A model generated the notes under the pieces. The model had not been told where the DNA came from, did no database searches, and saw nothing but the letters and a program-made list of their open reading frames with translations. A program made the position numbers and the translations under genes. Source: Tigriopus japonicus (lineage: Eukaryota > Arthropoda > Copepoda > Harpacticoida > Harpacticidae). Taken from it: 64,000 nucleotides of DNA. The stretch covers positions 8,795,550-8,859,549 of the forward strand of contig CM021318.1 in the NCBI GenBank assembly GCA_010645155.1, written 5' to 3'. This document shows positions 46,501-57,500 of this stretch, one piece after another; within the stretch, counting starts at the first letter, position 1, and each line of letters opens with the position of its first letter.

Positions 46501-46751
46501 ATGCCGGTGATCTCGGGAAAGGTTAAGATGTCCAAGAAATGCTGAACCACATCGGCCAAAGGTAAGATGTAATGCGTGACACCCTGGGGTAGTGTGGGGC
46601 TACCCGAAGCATTTGTCAAATGCGAGCAGTCTTCAAAGCACAGGTCTGACTGACACGGAATGTCCTTCCTGAGGTAATGCTCACGAACCACACCGATGAC
46701 CTTGCCGCGGGTCTTGATTTGGACCTTCTTGTTGACGGCCCGCATGGTCAT
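43581..46751 (-). CDS. DIS3L: DIS3-like exonuclease 1 (cytoplasmic exosome RNase)
   Basis: A single-exon frame of 1056 residues. It follows DIS3L1 rather than nuclear DIS3 or DIS3L2: EHYLRKDIPC near the start, CEDVDDTLSVRKLTNGNLEL, YDMLPSVLSANICSLLG and WYGRTIIRSAYKLFYEAAQ are close to human DIS3L. Domains: PIN-like about 60-195, two cold-shock folds about 230-440, RNB nuclease about 465-810, S1 about 870-970, then an acidic stretch (995-1022) and a short helical tail. The RNB catalytic aspartates are present (D473, D479, D481, D482). By eye, three of four PIN catalytic acids are replaced (L65, S93, A142), fitting the endonuclease-dead PIN of this subfamily. DIS3L degrades RNA 3' to 5' with the cytoplasmic exosome. 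The start codon sits four bases after a strong acceptor, CTTCCTTTTCAG. Confidence 0.93.
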   Translation of the reverse strand: MTMRAVNKKVQIKTRGKVIGVVREHYLRKDIPCQSDLCFEDCSHLTNASGSPTLPQGVTHYILPLADVVQHFLDILTFPEITGMIFCQSVVNSVNQASLSKYGKLCTLIKDPQKASIFFPNEFFEHTFMDRDPKVTLEMHRAELAYKAAKWYYEHLGGQKPIVMITEDQEIVDHFAAKRLEVFVLRLGEYLTDFWPNLPDIQDLFQSLIEARIARSIKDSDQDYKDYFKLEVLEAGIRQGKFVAGKLSVDKHHAATEAFVHRQSDTSKSTDMDILIPGMVLRNRAVHGDLVVVQLLPKSEWRSKITKLGSDADNQDKEEVWEQRADVEPTGRIVGILQRNWREYIATIPKEEATSLNRKSGKRILAFPYDYRIPRIRILTAQGEKLAHERIVVRIDNWPVNSQYPNGHFVRSLGKIGNLNTEIDGILAENEISITPFSQGILAEMPKDDWQPTEEEIAKRKDLRKSHFVMSIDPQGCEDVDDTLSVRKLTNGNLELGVHIADVTYFVPLNSLTDLEGRRRATTVYLADRRYDMLPSVLSANICSLLGNVDRFAVSVLWELDPSTHEVISVWYGRTIIRSAYKLFYEAAQDVINGKSALEMQKMIPELQGVSGQGLAKKFKALKESLTMLSNIAQSIQTRRERGGALQLESTEVQFEFQRANLEDIKPKEHLKIHETVAECMIFANHWVAKKIAKSFPHQSLLRRHPAPSKENFQELKQVAASRGWHIDVWCNKVLAESLNKCNDPKDPIVNFLLRNLATQAMVQAVYFSTGSVNPEQWEHYGLALGQYTHFTSPIRRYADIVVHRLLLAALENQDWWTNSEAKTNQNALMGNSELRDLAGHINERNRAAQQAQRSSQTLFQTLYFKGKDVDDPRCIVEAVIVSVRANGFLVYIPRYALKGPVYMQNTSGEVLYCDKKLGPMWVNGVLWKDDHSLHVESARGQQIFKIFDHVTITIQMKGSDVHPCVLKYYLLSSKPPKNSEKVQLDQGEVNFLDEIRKDQALNDGDSNNEESEETSMEVDDTSSIAPKSKAKRREKASMYEFFQQMRQMAISDEIK
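43585..43590 (-). terminator. Poly(A) signal overlapping the last DIS3L codons
   Basis: AATAAA on the minus strand is formed by the final E-I-K codons, and the TAA stop immediately follows. A secondary ATTAAA lies at 43510-43515. If the first is used, the 3' UTR is only a few bases to about 20 nt long. Confidence 0.4.
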
Positions 46752-46837
46752 CGCTCTGAAAAGGAAGAGTGGCGTGAAAGGCGAGACAGAACGGCCGTTC
46801 GCGCAAAGACAAAAGAGTTCAAGTCAGAGATTTTATT
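46752..46837 (-). promoter_or_regulatory. RPL38-DIS3L intercistronic region: poly(A) signal then splice acceptor
   Basis: Reading the minus strand: RPL38 stop at 46947, AATAAA at 46837-46832, then about 75 nt including a pyrimidine-rich CACTCTTCCTTTTCAG acceptor (AG at 46757-46756), then AGCG and the DIS3L ATG at 46751. The acceptor must pair either with an upstream cis exon in or beyond RPL38 or with a spliced leader in trans. No TATA-like or other promoter is visible in this gap. Confidence 0.6.
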
Positions 46838-46946
46838 CGACTCATATCGGGATGGTATTGATAACAAAGATGCGGCATCTACGAGATGGAATCGAAGATC
46901 GAAGAAGAAACCAGAGCCATGGCGAGTAGTTGGTCGTCGTGGTTGT

Positions 46947-47795
<849 letters not shown>

Positions 47796-47887
47796 CTTGG
47801 CACGGATTAAGTCAATCTGGATCTACAAAAAAAGCACACGATTCGAGATATTGGCGGATTTTTCGAACTCGTTTGGGTTTTATTTAC

Positions 47888-47922
47888 CTTTCACTCTGAA
47901 ATCCCCAGCGGAAAAGGAAGAG
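47888..47922 (-). promoter_or_regulatory. RPL38 5' UTR exon with terminal oligopyrimidine (TOP) start
   Basis: The minus strand reads CTCTTCCTTTTCC (47922-47910), a TOP-like tract typical of ribosomal-protein mRNA starts. It is followed by a short exon ending GTGAAAG|GTAAAT (last exon base 47888), whose donor pairs with the acceptor at 47823. TOP starts link translation to growth signalling. Confidence 0.6.
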
Positions 47923-47929
47923 CGACAAT

Positions 47930-49870
47930 TTCGCAGAGCGAAAGAAAAAAACACCTCCAAACGCGACTCGCCTTCAGAATTTAAAGAGAAATAAAAGGGT
48001 TAGGATTTTTCGAGTCTGCCGTTTCGTTGGGTAATATTTTGGCCATTGGATACGGGGCTCAATTTGGATGGGTCGAATTACTTTGTTCTTTTCCCCATTC
48101 GAAATATTTTCCCAGATTTAAGCGTGACTCCCAAGTCAAGACTCAAGAGGCATCAAAATTGATTCAGGAAATTTTCAAATCCCGGGGGGACACCGTGTAA
48201 TCTTTGCTAAGAATTAAACTATAATGGCGAATTTCAATTGATCTTACTTTTTGGGTCGGTCGATGAGTTGCAATATGTATATTTCTTTAATCGTTCCCTT
48301 TCAGGCAAAATTCGCCACCCTCTTGTTGTGTTTCCCACCCAATGTTTTCGAAGAAGGCCTGACAGCTAGTGATGTGACTTGGGCAAGTAATGAGTCATCA
48401 CAAACACCCAAGAACAAGTTGTTGACAAGCATTACTTGGGCAATACACTAGTGATGTGACTTGGTGTATTGGGCAAGACTTTTTGCGCGAGGTCGTAAGG
48501 TAGTGTCGCCAATTGACCTTTGTGAAATCGTATTCCTCTTTGCTTACCAATCTTCAAAAACCTGTTTTTTTATCAAGGAGAACGGAACGGCGTCCCTAAC
48601 TTTTGTGACTTCTGAACAGGGTTGCAAATGACACTCAAATTTGAGTTTGCTGATATAGCTGAGCACAACACGAAATCTCCATTAGGTGACCCTACCTTGC
48701 GACCTCGCGCAAAAAAGCTTGCCCAACACACCAAGTCACATCACTACAATACACCCAATACACTTGGCAAGCTCAAGGAACATTGGAAGATGCAGTTGCC
48801 GGCAGTTGCTCTTAGAAGAGTTAAGATGCTTGCAGTGTGACTTAGAAGAAAAGAATGCCAAGTTGCATTTTCAATGATCTTTTGACCTTGATAATTCAGC
48901 AATAAACAGTGGAAGTGAAACAAAAAATATTTTGATTTGGATAGCATTTGCAAAACCATGTTTTTTCTTTAGTTTCCGTTCTAAGCCACACATGAATACA
49001 TTTTTCAGGTCAATCAAGAATGACATTTAACAGTCACACTTGGGAACAAGCTCGGTCACTCAGAGTTGCTAGAAAAAAATATAAAATGCCAAATCTTTTT
49101 TTTTTTTTTGAAATATTCTCAAAAGCTTTTGCATTTCTCGATGCAAAAGCTTTGAATTGTGTATTTTCATCTAAAAATCCATCCTAACAAGGGCCTGGGC
49201 CCTATTTAGCTGAAACTTTCTGGTTAATTGAAATTCTGATGCCGAAGGTTTAGTCTTCATTCCTAGCAAATTTGGCAAACCTGTAAGGTGGGAAAAATAC
49301 TTGTACAGGCACCCAAGTAGACCCAAGTTTCGGCAAGTCCAAGGTACTGTACCGGACCGCTTGCCCAAGCTCTTGTTTGCCTCCCATCACTACTGACAGC
49401 CCCATCCAGCGGCTGCTGAGGCGAGGGTCAGCCTCTTGGTTAGTGTTGCCATTTTTTGAAAGCATTGCCAACACAAGGAAATTCTAGTTGTAGAAAAGGT
49501 ATTGGAAAATTGCGATGGGACGTTTTCAAAAAGACGATTGCGGTTCTTTCCCATATGATGGTACATTTCCTTTAAGTTTTTGGGAAAAATTTAGAAATTC
49601 GAATGCAAATCCCGATCGCCCGATTTGAGGATGAGTTCTTAACGAGCAACACTGAGCCCGTTCACACAACACAACTGCATGCAGCTGGAATCGTGGTGTC
49701 AGTGGAGTGCAGTCTCAGTCATTGAGGTTCCTGGCAGTCCATGCTGTCGCTCGATCTCATCTTGTTTGAGCGGTGACACCTCTTTCAAGGACTCAAGAGA
49801 GCGACCTTCACCATCCGGATTGACCGTCCCAATCCATTCAAAACATCCATAGCTCGATAGCGACCCAGTA
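47930..49870. other. Intergenic DNA between divergent RPL38 and eIF3J genes
   Basis: About 1.9 kb. The left end should contain the RPL38 promoter and the right end the eIF3J promoter. In between is an inverted-repeat element (48450-48745), with an extra partial copy of its end sequence at about 48367-48385, and a T-run near 49098-49113. No gene supported. Confidence 0.55.
48450..48745. mobile_element. Inverted-repeat element (MITE-like), 296 bp
   Basis: The arms are about 62-65 bp: AGTGATGTGACTTGGTGTAT through TTTTTGCGCGAGGTCG on the left (48450-48514) and its near-perfect complement on the right (48684-48745). The short spacer has no coding content. The word CTAGTGATGTGACTTGG also occurs just outside at about 48367, suggesting nested insertion or rearrangement. 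Confidence 0.65.
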
Positions 49871-49876
49871 CTCATC

Positions 49877-51624
49877 ATGACCGACTCGTGGGGTAAGTTG
49901 AACGTGAAGCCAAGCGCGGTTTACCTTTGGAGGACTCAAAAGAATGACCGCTTTTTCTTTGATCTCCGGGTCAGATGCCGACGATTTTGAGCCGCCCAAG
50001 GAATTGCCCAAGATTCCCATTGCCAAGTTAGACAAATGGGAAGGCGAAGACGAAGAGGATGACGTCAAGGATGCTTGGGACAAATCGGATTCGGATGAAT
50101 CGGGCGATTCCACGACCGATCCGGATCGTCCCAAGGCCGTGCAACGGAAGAAGAAGAAAAAGTTGGCCGAGATTATCGCCGAAAAAGAGGCGGCCAAAGC
50201 GGCCGAAATGGCGGCTCGAGCGGCCGAAGAGCAGGCCAAACGCCAACTGAACACGCCCGAGGCCAAGAATGTTGAAAAAATGAGGCTCAAGAAGATGGAA
50301 GAAACCTCCAATCTACAGTTAGCTCAAGAAATGATGGGTAAGACGGATCAATGAATCGGGCCAGACGGGACTCTTCAGAAAAAAGCGAATGATATGGGGT
50401 TAGGAGGTCTACTTGGGATAGGTTTACTATGGTTAGGCTAGATTAATTTAGAGTAGGTTCGCACTCTTGAGTTCCGCATAATAACGGTCGTACTTAGAGT
50501 CACAGAGCTTCCTTCGACTCGTTCTTGAAGTCAGGCCCAGACTCAGATTTGCACGTTGAATGACGATGAATGCATTTTTATTGCATCAACGTTTCAAAAT
50601 GGGGAATCAGTGGTTTTTAATTCCGGAAGGGTCCACTTAATGTTAATGGGGTCACCTCCAGGATTTTGATGGCGGGAAAAAAGACTTGGAATTGGAAGTA
50701 AGCGGCAAATACCGATTGCCTGACCCCTCAATCTTACCACGGGATATTGATTGTACTTCCAAACTTTTTCCAATGAGTATCTTGCGCCGAAAATCATTGT
50801 TTCGACAGGGCGTGAATAATAACGCTTTGAGAAGTGAGTGATTCACATCCTGATAATTTACCAACAAAGCTTCAAATTCGCGTGCGACTGAGAATGACGA
50901 GTCGCATCGAACTTCCGCCTACGTTAATGGGCTTACTTCGGCACTCATTGAGGAGGAATATCTTTCAGAATGTTTTACAGTTTTCCTCAATGTTATTTGT
51001 CTCTTCTCAGGGCTGAAAGTGGGCAGCATCGATGCCATGGTTCCGGTGGAGAAATCCGATTTTGAGCAACTCGAAAAAGCGGTGGTCAACAAGATCACTA
51101 TGTACGCTGAATCACCTCACTTCCCTGACTTTATCGAAAGCCTGATCAAAAACCTCTGCCTGGATCAATCTGCGGCCACCCTCAAGAAGATCAAGATGAA
51201 TGTGGAGGCGTTACACACCGCCAAGCTCAAAGACGAACGAGCCAAGGCCAAGAAACCCAATGCCAAGAAAGGAGGCACGATACGAATGGACACCACCAAG
51301 GTCAGTTTTCATTTGAGATCCTTAAGCTCAACGAGCGAAGTTGAAAATATGCACAACCTCTCAACATTGTTAATAAAAATATCTGCTCTGCCGTGTCCAG
51401 TACGTACAGAGAATTTCAAAACGGGCCAAACCTTTGCTTCAGGGTGCAAGTTTGGGGGTTGTATTAGTACTTTGACCTCCCAATCTTTTGTTCCCTGACC
51501 TAAGGGCCTTAAACTTCTAGAATTGATTTTCTGAGACGGAATGGATTTTTTTAAAGATATTTTTGTTTTTTAGGACATGTTCTCTGGGGGTGCGGATTAC
51601 GATGACTTGGACGACTTCATGTGA
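49877..51624 (+). CDS. EIF3J: Translation initiation factor eIF3 subunit J
   Basis: Four exons, 49877-49892, 49975-50337, 51011-51300 and 51574-51624, join in phase to 239 residues. The N terminus MTDSWDADDFEP matches the SDSWDADAF motif of human eIF3J, followed by KWEGEDEEDDVKDAWDK as in the RWEGEDEDEDVKDNWD of the family. A Lys/Ala/Glu-rich coiled coil (about residues 75-125) and the conserved DMFSGGADYDDLDDFM-like acidic end complete the match. eIF3J binds the 40S decoding centre loosely with the eIF3 complex, and helps mRNA recruitment and recycling. The first coding exon is only 16 nt, and the ATG was chosen because it supplies the conserved start. A poly(A) signal follows at 51679. Confidence 0.95.
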
Positions 51625-51678
51625 TATAGTATTTGGTTCCTCCTGTGCACACCTCTATTTGGCTTTGTTACGTCTCAC

Positions 51679-51684
51679 AATAAA
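51679..51684 (+). terminator. Poly(A) signal of eIF3J
   Basis: AATAAA 55 nt after the eIF3J stop. The convergent K2P gene stops at 51755, so the two 3' ends are within about 130 bp. Confidence 0.7.
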
Positions 51685-51754
51685 ACCATGATTACGTGGG
51701 GTCAAACTATCGTCTATTTCTCATCGGACTCCTCAAACTACTAATGAATTGAAG

Positions 51755-53921
51755 TTAGGGTTCTTCGGGTACAATTCCCAAGGCCAATTCATCGGCTTTT
51801 TTCTCCAAATCGGCATTCTTGAGTCGTTTCTCATTGAAATCCAACTCATTTCCTGTCATGTCCATGGGAGTTTGCTTAAGACGCTCGCCTTTGGTAATCT
51901 TGACCACTTCTTCATTGTCATTGCCACTACCGGACATGCCAATCTCGCTGGCAATCCAGCGAACCTTCTCCAGAACTTGCTCTTGCATCAAGTTCAGAGC
52001 CAAAGAGATCAGCATAATTCCTATGAAAAACCAGAATACCCTTTATAAGGTGTCGTGTGCGATGACGTTTTGAAGTTGTCAAGTCTTACCGAAGATACAA
52101 TAGATGACAGTAAAGGCTAACTTAAAGATGCCGTACACGCTTTTGGTGGCTTCCAAGAAAGCGTTCTCTGGGACCATATCGCCGAATCCGATGGTGGTTA
52201 GGGTCACAAAGCAGAAGTAGATCGACGAAGCAATATCCCAACCTTCCCAAGCGGCAAAGATGACCGCTCCCACAAAGAGGAACACAAAGATGATGATCAG
52301 ATTCACCATGATGGGCACGATGACCATGTCGGTGGGCATGTAGGTCTCCTTGCCCACCTCGTCGTTCATGATGTTCTTGGCTTTCTTATCGGCGGTTGGA
52401 GCGAGTTCAGCATCGCGACGACGAACTCGACACCACCGACAACACAATCGACTACAAATGGGTACGGAAACAGGATTAGAATTAGAGGACTATAGTGACA
52501 AGAGTACGCGCATGAGATTGATTGGTCCTAGGATTCGATAAGAAAAAGAAAAGCGCAAGAAAAACATTGTATAACAACAAAGTATTACAGTTGTTACTTT
52601 GGTGCATGTTGTGCAAATGAGAATCCATAATTGTGCATTTTCTTAAAAGGTTTTCTTGTGCTTTCCTTTTCCTTCACATAACACTCGTGGGAACACTGAT
52701 CCTAAGTGCAACCAATCGATTTCATGCACGTACTCTTATAATTATAGTGCTCTAAAGAATCGTAGTTGAAATGGAAACAAAGGGTATTTTTTGAAATGTG
52801 TTTTTAACTTGATGTCAATATAACGATGAGCTGATAGTGGGAAAATACTTCTGAAAATACTTAGATGGAAGTTTTCATTTTAAAAATTAAAAGTAAAAAC
52901 AAAGGCTTGTTCATTTCATCTATTTGGGTCATTAATAGTGATGAAATAGGTTCAATTGCATTGGATTAAGTTCAATTTTCTTTTTCATATCGGTGGACAA
53001 TCAAAGAGGTATTTAGAAACCCAAGGAATCAAAAATATTTTTTTTGACACGCTCCAATGATGATATTTTTATATTTCTTTCAACCAATTTCCCATTTCTG
53101 GTTCATTGAGAGCCATTAAAGGTCGTTTCAGATCAAATTCGCTCGATTTACCTGTACATCCATCTGACCCCATCTGCCATCAAATCGCCGATATCCTTCA
53201 TGAAAACAAGGAGCAAAGGGATTCCAATCAGCGCATAACCAATACAGAAGAGCTTCCCTCCAAAGGTTTTGGGAGAAATGTGTCCATATCCTGTTTGAAA
53301 GTAGAATTCAAAATGATTGAAAGCCATTTCCCGCTGAATTCAAGCAAAGTGTACAATACCAATGGTAGTCATGATGGTGATTGTGAACAACAACGACTTT
53401 GAAAACACCCAATCGTAGTCCCATTCATCAGTCCCATCGTAGCCATAGTCATTCACATAAGATATCACAAAGTTCTTGAGTGTGGTCAAATCTCCATGAA
53501 CCTAAAAATAGCTCATTCCTCGATCGGCCTTTAAGACTTCAAGACCAATCCACTAAAAACTAACCTGTTCCCGGAAATCCGTCCGTGAAAAATTGTATTT
53601 CTCATTATTGGCATATTGCCAAAAGATCTTTTTGAGATAATCCACAGCCGTGACCACTTCTCTGGTTTTACTAATCTTGAGCTCATGTCGAGAAACTTCA
53701 GCGGGATGTTCAATCTCAATGAAAATCAGAGCCCCTAAAATTTCAAGCAATTATACATCTATGTCCAAAATTGAAGTACCAACCAATGCCATCAATTCAC
53801 CGATGACTCCATAGAGAATGCACAGAACGAACAATCCAAGATGAGAGAAGAGGATCCCGGAGATGATTTTGTACCAAGGACGGCCTTTCTGAACATAAAC
53901 CTCGTATTTCTTGCTCGGCAT
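51755..53921 (-). CDS. Two-pore-domain potassium channel (TWiK/KCNK-like)
   Basis: Six exons on the minus strand: 53921-53801, 53734-53565, 53501-53360, 53290-53152, 52451-52090 and 52020-51755, giving 399 residues with consistent phases. The pattern is that of a K2P subunit: TM1, a long extracellular loop, pore 1 with TTIGYGHISPKT (built across a junction), TM2 (CIGYALIGIPLLLVFMKDIG), a basic linker (LCCRWCRVRRR), TM3, pore 2 with LTTIGFGDMVP, TM4 and a Glu/Lys-rich tail. K2P channels dimerise to carry background K+ current. For exon 1 I chose the donor at 53801 (ATCG|GTGAAT): it gives a 66-nt intron and the family-like YGVIGALIFIEIEHP. The alternative donor at 53780 would leave a 45-nt intron and add seven residues. 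The start is MPSKKYEVY; the exon opens at an acceptor at 53939. Subfamily is uncertain. Confidence 0.9.
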
Positions 53922-53939
53922 GATGGCCTCGGGCAAGAA

Positions 53940-54099
53940 CTAAAGAGTTTATTTCACACGATGATTTGGTTTGGAGAGGAAAGCCTTGACAAGGTTTGCT
54001 TGGATCTGTCGCCTAGGATAAATTCTCGCCTTGGTGACGACGGTTCAAATACGAGAAAGAAAGCTCAGATTGGATGAAAAGAAGCATGGAGCATTTATT
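53940..54099 (-). promoter_or_regulatory. IPO5-K2P intergenic region: poly(A) signal then splice acceptor
   Basis: Minus strand: IPO5 stop at 54585, a 490-nt 3' UTR, AATAAA at 54099-54094, then about 150 nt to the acceptor AACTCTTTAG (AG at 53941-53940). Eighteen bases of exon precede the K2P ATG at 53921. The first exon must come from further upstream in cis or from a spliced leader in trans. Confidence 0.5.
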
Positions 54100-54584
54100 T
54101 TCATTCTCTTCAACGAGGTTCCGGGTATGATTTTGTGTTGGCTTTTTTTTGGTTGTTTTTACAATATCTATAATAATATGAACAGACGAAAAACGCTCTG
54201 CTGGACACGGATTGAAATCAGTAGAAAATACATAAATGAGGCGACCAGAAGAAGAAGAATTAAGCAGCAAAGCGGGAACAATGCCTCTGGTCTTTGGCAT
54301 TCTCATCATCACCACCACTATCATCACGCAATATCAGTTTCATCGCGGATAGGGGAGACAATGTTGATTCGCGAGTCCACGGTTCTTCGGGGGTCACGAT
54401 TGAAAATGTATCATCATTATTATTTTGTTCTAAGCGCGGGTACAATGTGTCCATTTTCAGATTGCATCACAGGAGTTCAGAGCCAGTCTAAAGTAGTAGT
54501 CGTAACAGAGGTGTCTTTGTGTCCCCCCTCCTTCTCTTTAGTTCTGACGATCCTCTTGGTGTTCTTGATCGAGAGATTTGAACA

Positions 54585-57500
54585 CTAGCTCTGAGCCGTG
54601 GACATGGCTTCACTCAAGGCCTGTTTCTGGCTGTCTTGAAGACTGCCAATGCACGCCTGGAAGAGTCCTTGGTTTGTCTGCAAAAGAATAAAAGCCATGA
54701 CAACAGATGACAAATTGATCGTAAAGGACAGTTTTAAATACTGGCAAAACTGGCAAAATAATTGCTTAAAAAATAGCTCTGGCCCCTGACCCGTAATGGT
54801 CAAAAACTGTTTGAAATCAAATATCATGGTAGTGACGGTTTGCTTCTTGGGTTCAAACGCTTGTAACCACCAGAGGTCGCTTTTGTTGTTTTTACGTATT
54901 CATTAAAGCGCTCTACAATGTGTAGAAAGGTTGTGCGGCGATCAGCTAGCAGACTAGTTGATCGCCACAGTTGCCTTGTTAGAGAAGGGGTAGTTATGAA
55001 TTCTTCGAATACAAAAGTTGACCATGAAGTAGCAATATTTAGCTCGTTATGATATTGTTATGATATGATCTACAGACACTGATAATGAAAGCATATTTGA
55101 CAGATAACAAACTTAAAATAAGATTTCAATTGGAGATCAGGTATTAGAGTGTATAGTAATGTCTTTAACTCCCTGTCAATTTACTAATAGTGATGGACCG
55201 AAAGGACCCTTAACCGAAACCGAAAGCAGCTGAATACAAAAAAATGCATGTATGCAAAATTCACTAAGAAAATTTGAATTGCTCATGTGATCGATATTGG
55301 GTAATCGCAAACATAAAAAAAATCGAAAAATGAAGTTTCAGAGGTTTTTGGACCAAATAAAATGTTCGATTTTGTTGTTAAACCCCATTCTTTCAAGTGC
55401 GTATCTCCTGTCGGTTTCGGTTATGCTTCCCGAAACTATAATTTTATTCGTAATAGTTTCGGCCGAAAGCTCTTTCAGTCCATCACTAACTGTTATGTCA
55501 AAGCTGCTTTCAAAATGCTTTTTGCTTTTAGGATATCTGTAAAGAAACGTGTGCACCAAATGAACGGAAGACCCCCATTGCATTCAAAATGAAATATATA
55601 CACCTATCTTGTAGGTCTGATTTCAGTTCAAGACGTCTTCAAAATAGTAGCAAGAAGGAGATGTTCTAGGCAGTTCAGTAACGTACCTGGACTTGTTTGA
55701 CAATGTTGATCAATCTGGTCTTCACTTCATGATTGGGAGGTAGAGCGTCGCAACAGAAGGCCTCGGCCACCACGGACACCACCTTGGGGAGATTGGCATT
55801 ATTGGCGCCCAAAATGACAGGATGATTGACCTCAACCAGGTCGCACAAATAGCCGTACACGAAAGGAGACTCGTCCACATCCTCGTAAACGGGCAGCCAA
55901 TTGAACCAGATGGGCAAGATCTCATCCACATTAATCATGGACGAGTTCCACTTCAGGATCTTGGTGACGGCGGATATGGCGTTCTCCGTGGGATTCACAT
56001 TCTCCACTTCACGACTGTTAGGGGCTTCGATTAATTGAATCAGGGGTTGCAGGGCGGTGGCACAGATTTGGGCATAGTCGGGTCCACCGAATTGCCCCAA
56101 AACACCGCAACCGTAAGCGGCAGCTTGGCGCACTTCAGCCTGTTTGTCACTCAAATAGTGAAGTAAAGGCTGTATGAAATGGTCTTTATATTTGGTGGAG
56201 GCCGGTCCCAGGAACTCGATAACGTCATCAAAGATACAAAGGCCCCATTGATGATCGGACCACGGGTGAGATTTGTCCTGAAGAGAGAAAAGCCAAGGGT
56301 TTGTAATGGCTGTGAGTGAAATCTTCTCTTAAAGACGACTAGTCTTACCAAGAGTTTGACCACGGAAGGCAGGAGCTGGTCAAATACGGGGATCATGGCA
56401 TCTTTATGGGTGGAAAATAGAGCGTGGAGTAGATCACCGAGTTTGCTGAGAACAAACACGTCATCGTCGTCCTCTTCTTCCAATTGTTCTTCCACGCCTT
56501 CATCGTAATCCTCGTCTTTCCGCTTCTTTTCCCGCTCTCCTTGACGCTCGTAGTGCTCTTGCAGGGTCTTCAACATGATCTTGATCAGCTCGCTCATGGC
56601 TTGTTCAGACAGACATCCCAAACCCAAAAGCTCCACACAACGAGCTAGAGCTTGGAGATGCTCGGCCAACACATCGGTTTCGGGTTCGGCATCAATAGCC
56701 TGGAAAAACGATAAAAACTAAGACCATTAGAGATGGTCGAAACTTGCATTTGACTCTTGAATATTATGCAGTGTGTTCTACTATAGTTTAGTACAATGTT
56801 TCTCTTTCCATGTTCAATTTGATTGAACATGAGCACCAATGTGTATCAACCCAAAGAAATATCCTTTTTTTACCATATATTAAGCTGAAATAAAAATTCC
56901 ACGAACTATCTCGATTAACGTGTAGCTCAGCGCTTTATTTGAACAAATCTCCATGCAACATATTGTCCCAAAATCTCTCTTTCTTGACTTACCTTTAGGA
57001 GTTCTGGGCAAATGTACGACCACATCTCCTGGACATATTGGGGTCCCCGGATCTTGGCACACTCCAACAAACAAGGCAGGGATTCGGCGGCCGCGGTGCG
57101 CACTCCGTCGTGGAAATAAAACTTCAACATGGGCACCATCAGTTTGACCGTGGGTTCAGCGTAATCTACAAAGTGTTCCTTGAGCTCCCGAGCATAACAC
57201 ACCAACATGGTGCAAGCCGTAGCCTTATCCTCCAGTCCTTGGGAGGTAAGAGATATCACAATGAAGCCGAGGTCCGTTAACAACATACCGGTTGAAAACC
57301 TACCTGCTGTTTTGATTCCAAAATTTTGCTGCTCGCCCAGACTCACGAATTGCCAATCCTCGGAGTCGTTTTCAACCCCACCGAGCTCCTCATTGTCGAG
57401 CAACGCCACTTCCGGTTTCAAGGAGGCGGTCTTCATGATGGGACCCATGACCAAAGGCAAGTAAGGTGCGAAACGCGGGCCCATAATCTTACAGATGCGA

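Noticed and set aside
43581..46751. Assignment as nuclear DIS3 (Rrp44)
   Set aside because: Sequence blocks across the PIN, RNB and C-terminal tail follow DIS3L1, and the PIN catalytic acids needed by DIS3 are missing.
53735..53800. K2P exon 1 ending at 53780 instead of 53801
   Set aside because: It would leave a 45-nt intron, shorter than any other in the window, and insert residues absent from the conserved TM1-loop junction.
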